A DNA stretch of 6,679 nt from positions 1 to 6,679 of the forward strand of contig JAICMT010000087.1 of NCBI GenBank assembly GCA_025929125.1, in the 5' to 3' direction. This DNA comes from Acidobacteriaceae bacterium. Lineage in GTDB: Bacteria; Acidobacteriota; Terriglobia; Terriglobales; Acidobacteriaceae. Positions 1 to 5,276 of this stretch are shown in pieces. Every line of letters starts with the position of its first letter. The first letter of the stretch is position 1. The notes beneath the pieces were generated by a model. It did no database searches and was not told where the DNA came from. It saw nothing but the letters and a program-made list of their open reading frames with translations. Both the position numbers and the translations under genes were made by a program.

Positions 1-843
1 ACTCGCCGCATCGAGGAACCTGCTGGCCCGCCAGTACTCCCAGGCTGCGCCGTGGAGGTTGTTGGTGCCTGACTTCGTGATGACGTTGATAATGCCGCCC
101 AGTGCCCCGCCAAAGGCCGAGGAGTCCGCGTGAGTGATGGTTGTCATCTGCTGAATGTCGGCAGAAATCGGCGTGATGATCTGCGCGCCGGAGATCGCCT
201 CGTTATTGTTCACACCGTCGAGATAATATGTGTTGCTTCGGTTGCTGGCTCCGTTGACGGACGGGAAAACAACGGAGCCCACCGAGTTGGTGCGGCCGCC
301 GGTCTGATCGCGGTTGATGCCGACAACGCCCGGCGTCAGGAGAAGTTCCTGGGTGTAATTGTTGCCATTGAGCGGCAGCTCCGAGACAATTTCGGAGGGG
401 ATCGTAGTGGACACCGTGGCGCTTGCGGTCTCCAGGTTGATCGCACCTGCGGCAACTTCTACGGTGCTAACCGAGCTGCCCACGGTAAGAGCGAAATTGA
501 AAACCAGCGCCTGGCTTACGGACAGCGTGACTCGCTCCTGACGGGCACTTGAAAATCCTTTCGCAGTCGCTTGGATGGTGTATAAGCCGGGAGGGATCTC
601 GCCCACCCGATATGATCCTGTGCCGTTGGTGGTGGTGGATCGCACCAGTCCGGTCTCGAGGTTGTGAATGTCGACCGTCGCGCCCCGGATGACAGCGCCC
701 GTCTGGTCGCGGACGGATCCGCTTACAACAGCGGTATCGACCTGCGCCCACGCTTCTCCGGCACCGACAAGCATCAGAAGAATGGTTATGAATGCGAATG
801 CGTGCCACTGCATTCCACGATTGGACTTCTGAATCTTTTGCAT
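1..843 (-). CDS. TonB-dependent receptor, Oar-like, with N-terminal carboxypeptidase-regulatory-like domain (5' part; C-terminus beyond the left edge)
   Basis: Outer-membrane beta-barrel receptor taking up large ligands with TonB energy. Only the first 281 residues are present; such receptors usually exceed 1000 residues, so most of the barrel is missing. Residues 1-33 form a signal peptide: basic N-region, hydrophobic stretch around FAFITILLMLVGAG, cleavage AWA|Q. Residues about 35-115 are a carboxypeptidase-regulatory-like domain (GSVRDQTGAVIRGATV at 42-57, then the IPPGLYTI strand). The plug follows from about 120, with ELPLNGNNY (155-163), YYLDGVNNNE (206-215) and NVITKSGTNNLHG (253-265), all typical of acidobacterial Oar-like receptors. 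The frame is open without a stop from 843 to 1. The start at 843 is set by GGAGGT five bases upstream and by the signal peptide beginning there. It is divergent from the exported beta-helix gene. The ligand cannot be predicted, although the neighbour suggests a carbohydrate. Confidence 0.93.
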   Translation of the reverse strand, partial: MQKIQKSNRGMQWHAFAFITILLMLVGAGEAWAQVDTAVVSGSVRDQTGAVIRGATVDIHNLETGLVRSTTTNGTGSYRVGEIPPGLYTIQATAKGFSSARQERVTLSVSQALVFNFALTVGSSVSTVEVAAGAINLETASATVSTTIPSEIVSELPLNGNNYTQELLLTPGVVGINRDQTGGRTNSVGSVVFPSVNGASNRSNTYYLDGVNNNEAISGAQIITPISADIQQMTTITHADSSAFGGALGGIINVITKSGTNNLHGAAWEYWRASRFLDAAS

Positions 844-848
844 ATGCG

Positions 849-854
849 ACCTCC
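849..854 (-). promoter_or_regulatory. Strong Shine-Dalgarno sequence of the TonB-dependent receptor
   Basis: Minus-strand GGAGGT lies five bases upstream of the ATG at 843. It fixes the receptor start and is the only clear Shine-Dalgarno sequence in the window; the three other genes whose starts are visible lack one. Confidence 0.85.
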
Positions 855-865
855 AAAATTGAACC

Positions 866-882
866 GTGCTCCCGTCCAGCAC
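866..882 (-). other. Small hairpin in the receptor leader, just upstream of the ribosome binding site
   Basis: A perfect 5-bp inverted repeat (GTGCT at 866-870, AGCAC at 878-882) encloses a 7-base loop. In the predicted minus-strand mRNA its base lies 11 bases upstream of the GGAGGT sequence. It could affect ribosome access, but it is short and may be chance. Confidence 0.3.
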
Positions 883-899
883 ACAATGCGCCGCTTCGT

Positions 900-931
900 G
901 CATTGATATCTCGAGACGTATCAACCGATGC
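900..931 (-). other. Imperfect palindrome / stem-loop in the receptor leader
   Basis: TTGATA (903-908) and TATCAA (919-924) are perfect inverted copies around a 10-base centre that contains the palindrome TCTCGAGA. An outer GCA/TGC pair (900-902 with 929-931) extends the stem across a 4-base bulge. It lies inside the leader predicted from the upstream promoter. It could be an RNA stem-loop or a dimeric regulator site; the sequence does not decide between these. Confidence 0.35.
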
Positions 932-952
932 GGAGAGTTAGCGGTGAAAGTT

Positions 953-972
953 AACGTGTACTTGAACGTGTA
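953..972 (-). repeat. Tandem 8-bp direct repeat at the receptor transcription start (candidate operator)
   Basis: Plus-strand AACGTGTA occurs at 953-960 and again at 965-972, with start-to-start spacing of 12 bp. Including flanking bases the match is 9 of 10 (TTAACGTGTA and TGAACGTGTA). On the minus strand the copies read TACACGTT and sit just downstream of the -10 element, covering the predicted +1 region, where a bound repressor would block transcription. The copies are direct, not inverted. No regulator gene is visible in the window, so the operator role is inferred from position and repetition alone. Confidence 0.45.
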
Positions 973-976
973 AAGC

Positions 977-1006
977 ATACTAAGCAGCTGGAAGTTTCCC
1001 TGTCAA
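977..1006 (-). promoter_or_regulatory. Sigma70-type promoter for the TonB-dependent receptor
   Basis: On the minus strand a perfect -35 TTGACA (1001-1006) is followed after 18 bp by TAGTAT (977-982), which matches four of six -10 consensus bases. Transcription would begin near 970, giving a leader of roughly 125-130 nt before the ATG at 843. This is the best promoter match in the intergenic region. The direct repeat at 953-972 lies immediately downstream. Confidence 0.55.
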
Positions 1007-1067
1007 TGGGCCAGACTTCATCCTCGCAACGTATTTGTTTTCTGACTCTTGCATTTTCAGGAATTAC

Positions 1068-1099
1068 GCTGAACCTCTGCTTTTGCGATCAGAGGCAGC
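1068..1099. repeat. Inverted repeat / hairpin in the intergenic region
   Basis: GCTG (1068-1071), a two-base bulge and CCTCTG (1074-1079) pair with CAGAGG (1090-1095) and CAGC (1096-1099) around a 10-base loop. That gives ten base pairs with one bulge. Neither strand has a T-tract after it, so it is not a typical intrinsic terminator. It lies about 190 bp upstream of the beta-helix gene and about 60 bp upstream of the receptor -35, so a regulator site or structured leader is possible. Confidence 0.35.
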
Positions 1100-1290
1100 A
1101 ATGGACCGACCGATCAACGGTTACGGCCAATAGGAATCCCAGGCCTCGATCGGACCTTGTGCGGGCAAGTTCCCAAATTTGTCTTCACTAAACCGAGCAA
1201 AAACTGCCGCGGTATCGGAATTCACACATGGTGAGCGGAGAAGCTCGTCAGGGTCCTTTGAGCCAGGTGTCACGTATTTAAGACAATCCT

Positions 1291-4224
1291 ATGCAATCTC
1301 GTCTTTCTGCCCTGCTCCTCCTGCTCTGTGCGCCCGCCGCCCTCGCACAATCGATCTACACCCAGAAACCAGCGGATGCCTTTGCGGTGTATCTGGAGCA
1401 CGGCAGCTTCGGTGCCAGCGCCGACGGAGTGGCCGATGACACCGCCGCCATTCAATCGGCAATCGACCATGTAGCCGAGACAACCGGCGACGGAGTGGTA
1501 TTCGTTGCCGAGGGTCGCTACCGCATCGCGCATACGATTCATCTGTGGACCGGGGTGCGCTTAATCGGATATGGCCGGCAGCGTCCGGTGTTCCTGCTGG
1601 CGCCTAATACGCCCGGATACCAGGAGGGCCACGAGTTTCTCGGTACAGGGCGTTATATGCTGCAGTTCGCCTCCCGCCGCCCCAACGGTAATGGGCCAGT
1701 CGTGGATGCGAATGAGTTCACGTTCTACAGCGGCATCAGCAACCTTGATTTCAAGATCGGCGATGGAAATCCCGCGGCAATCGCGATTCGCTACCACGTG
1801 GCGCAGCACTGCTTTCTGGAGCACATGAACATCGATGCCGGGCAGGGCCGCGCTGCGTTGGAAGACGTAGGCAATGACGCCAGCGACCTGCATATCCAGG
1901 GTGGAGACTACGGGATCATCTCAGTGCGCACCGCGCCGGCGTGGCAGTTTTTGCTGATGGATTCGACCATCGAGGGACAGCGCAAGGCGGCAATCCGTAC
2001 CCAGGAGGTTGGAATGACGCTGGTGCGCGACCGGCTAGCACACGTTCCGGTGGCCATCGAGATACCTGAAGGCAAGGTGGAACAGCTTTATGGGCGTGAC
2101 CTCTCGCTCGAAGATATTCGCCAGGCTGCGCTGGTGGTTGGGGATGCCAGCAAGGCGCACCACCAGATCACGCTGGAGCACATTATCTGCCAGCAGGTGC
2201 CGACGTTCGTCGCAGCAAGCGCAAGTGCTCCGGGGCTGCAAGCGATTCACGCTCCAGCCGCTCGCTATGTAGAGGAGCGGTTCGCGATGGGTCTTGAGAT
2301 CGGTCCCGATGGTCGCGAGCGCGGCGTAACGGTACAGCATAAGGAACGGCCGGGTGCGGCAGCAGCGGTTGCGACCGATATCCCAGCGCTGCCTCCGATG
2401 GAGCAGTGGGCCAGCGTTCGCGATCTTGGTGCCAAGGGTGACGGCGGCACCGACGACACCGCGGCACTGCAGGCGGCCATCAATGGCCATCGCGTGCTCT
2501 ATTTCCCAAGCGGAATTTATCGCATTACCGGAACGCTTCACCTGCGGCCGGATAGCGTTCTGATCGGCTTCCATCCGTCCACTACCGTGATCACGATCTG
2601 GGACAACGACCCGGCCTTTTCCGGTGCAGGCGATGCGGTCCCCTTGATCGAAAGCGCACGCGGCGGCGACGCGAGGATCCAAAGCATCGGCCTAGATACC
2701 GGCAATGTGGCCCCAAGGGCCGCCGGCGCAATATGGCGCGCAGGTCAGCATTCGATGCTGGACGATGTGAATTTTGCCGCCGGACATGGGCGCGGCGGAA
2801 ACTTGCTGAGCCCGCTGCTTCCGCGCGGAGGCCGGCCGACCTTCGGTGGGCCGAGCAACGCCGATACGCAGTATCCAAGCCTATGGATCCAGGATTCGGG
2901 TGGCGGCATTCTGCGTGGCATCTGGACCTCTAATACCAACGCCAAGGCTGGGCTGCTGGTGGAGAACACCCAGACCCCGACCGTGGTCTACCAGATGTCT
3001 TGCGAGCACCACATGCGCCACGAGACTCAGTTTCACAACGCAGCAAACTGGACCGTGTACGCGCTTCAGACGGAGGAAGAGAATCCAGCGGGCGCAGAGT
3101 CCTTCTCTGTGGAGCTTCAGGGTTCGCACGATATTACCTTCGCGAATCTGTTTACCTATCGGGTCTCCCGCAATGTGAAGCCCAAACTGAACGCGGTGGA
3201 GTCTACCGCGTCGACCGGAATTCACTTTGCCAACATGCATAACTTCAGCATGACGCGGCTGGCGTATGACAACAGCATCTTCGACTTCACCACGGGTGTG
3301 CGGGTGCGCTCGCGGGAGTTCACCACGTTCGAAATCCGCGCCAGCAATAAGCCGGGTACTCCCCTTCCCCTCCCCGCGACGGTCTTCGAGCCAGGCGCGG
3401 CGGTGAAGCAGGTTGCTACCGGCTTCAGCAATGCCTCCGGCCTGACCACCGATGAGAACGGAAAGCTGTTTTTCACCGACTCTGTGATGCACCACATTTT
3501 CCGGTGGAACTCCGCTAAGAACCAGATCGAACTGCTGACGGACAAGGTACCCGCGCCGATGGGGGTGGGATTTGTTGCACCTCACACCCTACTGGCAGTG
3601 GATGGAGCCAAAGCCGTCTATGCGGTCAACACGGAATCGGGGGAATCGGCTAAGGTCGCGCCAGCAAACACTCCGCAGGATGACACACGCCTGCTGCTCC
3701 CGGTAGGGTTCCACAACTCGATGGATACCCTGGTGCGTCAGATGGACCGCCGCGGTGTGGTGTTTGCCGGGCGCAGCAATATGGCGATCGTGGCCGACGT
3801 GACCGACGAGCGCCGCGACTTTTTCTACGCGCCCGGCAGCAACACCGCCGTAATGGCGGGAGGGACATGGCAGCCCATGCTGCAGGCCTCGCAATGGACT
3901 GTGCTGCCCATCGGTGGCAAGCGTCTCGCTGTGAGCGAGGAGGACGATGCCACCTATCATCTGACCCTGAACGGTCTGAAGAGCATTACGGCCGCGCCCT
4001 TCGTCTCCCGGGGCGGATCCAGCGTTGTCACGGATTCCGCCGGCAATGTGTACGTGGCGGAGGGGCAGATTTATCTCTACAGCCCTTCCGGCAAGCAGAT
4101 TGGGGTGGTCGAGGTGCCGGAGCGGCCGGGTAGCCTGGCCTTCGGCGGTGACGATCGGCGGACTCTATATATCGGGGCGCGAGGTTCGGTGTACTCCATC
4201 CGCACGCGAGCTGCCGGACAGTAA
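1291..4224 (+). CDS. Exported twin beta-helix (pectate-lyase-3 type) protein with C-terminal SMP-30/gluconolactonase-like propeller
   Basis: Probable periplasmic or secreted carbohydrate-active protein; substrate unknown. Residues 1-19 are a signal peptide (MQSR, Leu-rich core, ALA|Q). Two right-handed beta-helix modules follow. Module 1 opens at 40 with FGASADGVADDTAAIQ; module 2 opens at 379 with LGAKGDGGTDDTAALQ. Both continue into the same G-x-Y-R-I...T-x-H-L...L-I-G strand pattern (75-93 and 408-426). This is the PF12708 (rhamnogalacturonase/epimerase) signature, and its tandem use recalls GH55 beta-1,3-glucanases. After a Pro-rich linker (about 688-703), residues 705-977 resemble an SMP-30/NHL propeller, ending in an ERPGSLAFGG...TLYIGARGSVYSI strand. 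The usual E-G-P glutamate of gluconolactonases appears absent near 712-717. The start is firm: an in-frame TAA lies 12 bases upstream. There is no Shine-Dalgarno sequence. 'Gluconolactonase' or 'GH28-related' labels would overstate what is known. Confidence 0.88.
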   Translation: MQSRLSALLLLLCAPAALAQSIYTQKPADAFAVYLEHGSFGASADGVADDTAAIQSAIDHVAETTGDGVVFVAEGRYRIAHTIHLWTGVRLIGYGRQRPVFLLAPNTPGYQEGHEFLGTGRYMLQFASRRPNGNGPVVDANEFTFYSGISNLDFKIGDGNPAAIAIRYHVAQHCFLEHMNIDAGQGRAALEDVGNDASDLHIQGGDYGIISVRTAPAWQFLLMDSTIEGQRKAAIRTQEVGMTLVRDRLAHVPVAIEIPEGKVEQLYGRDLSLEDIRQAALVVGDASKAHHQITLEHIICQQVPTFVAASASAPGLQAIHAPAARYVEERFAMGLEIGPDGRERGVTVQHKERPGAAAAVATDIPALPPMEQWASVRDLGAKGDGGTDDTAALQAAINGHRVLYFPSGIYRITGTLHLRPDSVLIGFHPSTTVITIWDNDPAFSGAGDAVPLIESARGGDARIQSIGLDTGNVAPRAAGAIWRAGQHSMLDDVNFAAGHGRGGNLLSPLLPRGGRPTFGGPSNADTQYPSLWIQDSGGGILRGIWTSNTNAKAGLLVENTQTPTVVYQMSCEHHMRHETQFHNAANWTVYALQTEEENPAGAESFSVELQGSHDITFANLFTYRVSRNVKPKLNAVESTASTGIHFANMHNFSMTRLAYDNSIFDFTTGVRVRSREFTTFEIRASNKPGTPLPLPATVFEPGAAVKQVATGFSNASGLTTDENGKLFFTDSVMHHIFRWNSAKNQIELLTDKVPAPMGVGFVAPHTLLAVDGAKAVYAVNTESGESAKVAPANTPQDDTRLLLPVGFHNSMDTLVRQMDRRGVVFAGRSNMAIVADVTDERRDFFYAPGSNTAVMAGGTWQPMLQASQWTVLPIGGKRLAVSEEDDATYHLTLNGLKSITAAPFVSRGGSSVVTDSAGNVYVAEGQIYLYSPSGKQIGVVEVPERPGSLAFGGDDRRTLYIGARGSVYSIRTRAAGQ

Positions 4225-4293
4225 ACGCGAGCCGGTGAGAGGAATGGTCGCAGGTGGTTCTTACTGGGCGCGAATGCATCTGATTTTTAGTCG

Positions 4294-5247
4294 ATGCCGT
4301 GCAGTATTCCATTCTGGATGACGAAGCTCGGCCAGCTTTGGCGGCTGGTGCGTGAGAGTCATGAGCAGCCGATGGCGGGTGAGGTCAAGGCCCCGCCGGA
4401 GTTGGGCCCGGCGGCCACCAGCGTTACGTTTATCGGCCATTCGTCTTTTCTAATCCAGATCTCCGGACACGCGTTGCTGATTGATCCGGTGTTTGCTACG
4501 CGTCTTGTGCTCCTGCGTCGGGCGCGGCGCCCTGGCCTCCGCATACGCGACCTGCCTCGCATTGACGCCGTGCTGCTCACGCATGCCCATATGGACCACC
4601 TGAACCGGCCCTCGCTGCACGCAATTGCCCGAGAGATGCGCAGGCGCGGAGAAGCGGCTCCGGTCGCGGTGGTCCCGCCGGGCGTGGAGGACCTTGTCAG
4701 CGGAGTTGGCTTCCGGCAGGTGCACCCCCTGGCATGGTGGCAGGCCGTTGAACTCCCCCCACGCGGGATGCAACCGGTACGAGTCACGGCCACTCCGGCG
4801 CGGCACTGGGGCGCACGGATGTTCAAGGATACGCATCGCGGCTTCGGAGGATATGCCATCCAATCGGATGGCGCTCCCACCATCTATCACTCGGGCGATA
4901 CCGCCTATTTCAGCGGCTTCCGCGAGATCGGCCGGCGCCTGCAACCGGAGATCGCGCTGATGCCGATAGGAGCCTACTTCCCTGACAGCTATCGCAGCGT
5001 ACATACCAGTCCGGAAGAGGCGCTGCGCGGCTTCCTGGACCTCGGAGCGAGCACGATGGTGCCGATGCACTACAACACCTTCCGCCTGGGCCGCGAACCG
5101 ATGAACGAGCCGCTGCCGCGACTGCTGGCTGCGGCACAGGACGCAGGAGTCCGCGGCTCCGTGGAACCGCTGCTGGAAGGCTCCAGCCTGATCGTGAAGG
5201 ACAGGGCTGAGTTGAGACGAGACTCGGCCGCAATGGCAGAGCGGTAG
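4294..5247 (+). CDS. Metallo-beta-lactamase-fold hydrolase, NAPE-PLD/UlaG-like (Lactamase_B_2)
   Basis: Predicted cytoplasmic metal-dependent hydrolase; no signal peptide or membrane segment is visible. The fold opens with VTFIGHSSFLIQ (44-55) and LLIDPVF. The metal-site motif THAHMDH gives H97, H99, D101 and H102. Further ligands are H171 in PARHWGAR, D202 in YHSGDTAYF and H259 in MVPMHYNTF, so the dinuclear site appears complete. The PARHWG, GDTAYF, MPIGAY and HTSPEEA motifs fit the NAPE-hydrolysing phospholipase D branch and its bacterial relatives, often labelled UlaG-like. Substrate cannot be fixed: phosphodiester, lactone and phosphoester hydrolases all occur in this superfamily. An in-frame TAG at 4288 limits the start. 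ATG 4294 and ATG 4318 (residue 9) are both possible, and neither has a good Shine-Dalgarno sequence. The gene begins 69 bp after the beta-helix gene on the same strand with no terminator seen, so co-transcription is possible. Confidence 0.9.
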   Translation: MPCSIPFWMTKLGQLWRLVRESHEQPMAGEVKAPPELGPAATSVTFIGHSSFLIQISGHALLIDPVFATRLVLLRRARRPGLRIRDLPRIDAVLLTHAHMDHLNRPSLHAIAREMRRRGEAAPVAVVPPGVEDLVSGVGFRQVHPLAWWQAVELPPRGMQPVRVTATPARHWGARMFKDTHRGFGGYAIQSDGAPTIYHSGDTAYFSGFREIGRRLQPEIALMPIGAYFPDSYRSVHTSPEEALRGFLDLGASTMVPMHYNTFRLGREPMNEPLPRLLAAAQDAGVRGSVEPLLEGSSLIVKDRAELRRDSAAMAER

Positions 5248-5276
5248 AAGGCGAATCCCTACTGCTGGAATCTGCC
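5235..5276. terminator. Imperfect hairpin spanning both stop codons of convergent genes (possible bidirectional terminator)
   Basis: GGCAGA (5235-5240) pairs with TCTGCC (5271-5276). GCGGTAG (5241-5247) pairs with CTACTGC (5259-5265) using one G-U wobble. The loop is 11 bases and a 5-base bulge sits on the 3' side. The two TAG stop codons lie opposite each other in the inner stem. No T-run follows on either strand, so this is not a classic intrinsic terminator. On the minus strand the wobble becomes a C-A mismatch, so the structure would be weaker there. Confidence 0.4.

Larger units (their letters stand above)
844..1290. other. Divergent intergenic region between the receptor and the beta-helix protein
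   Basis: These 447 bp separate the starts of two divergently transcribed genes. The receptor side (844-1006) holds the promoter, direct repeats, leader structures and Shine-Dalgarno sequence listed separately. The beta-helix side (about 1010-1290) holds one clear inverted repeat (1068-1099) and no convincing promoter. A TATTTA element at 1275-1280 lies ten bases before the ATG at 1291 but has no good -35 partner. I see no convincing coding sequence; the short open frames here have no recognisable protein character. Confidence 0.6.

Noticed and set aside
130..552. Plus-strand 140-residue open frame
   Set aside because: Antisense shadow of the receptor gene, whose motifs are clear on the other strand.
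467..886. Minus-strand 139-residue open frame
   Set aside because: It overlaps the TonB receptor in another frame, is rich in Arg, Cys and His, and lacks any domain; the receptor frame explains the DNA.
1110..1153. CCGATC / GATCGG inverted repeat
   Set aside because: Only 6 bp with a 32-base separation; expected by chance in this composition.
1006..1191. Plus-strand 61-residue open frame in the intergenic region
   Set aside because: No ribosome binding site, no recognisable motif and low-complexity Ser/Arg/Gln composition; better read as regulatory DNA.
1291..1347. Possible lipoprotein signal (Cys13 after a Leu run)
   Set aside because: Leu occupies the -1 position where a lipobox needs Gly, Ala or Ser, and a standard ALA|Q cleavage site follows.
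1179..1439. Plus-strand 86-residue open frame overlapping the beta-helix gene start
   Set aside because: It runs through the signal-peptide coding region in another frame and has no protein signature.
2035..2682. Minus-strand 215-residue open frame
   Set aside because: Antisense to the second beta-helix module; long spurious frames are common in G+C-rich genes.
2881..3585. Minus-strand 234-residue open frame
   Set aside because: Antisense shadow of the beta-helix/propeller gene with His/Arg-rich, motif-free sequence.
3925..3939. Perfect 6-bp hairpin CTCGCT-GTG-AGCGAG
   Set aside because: It lies inside the propeller coding region and is explained by ordinary Leu-Ala-Val-Ser-Glu codons; no T-tract follows.
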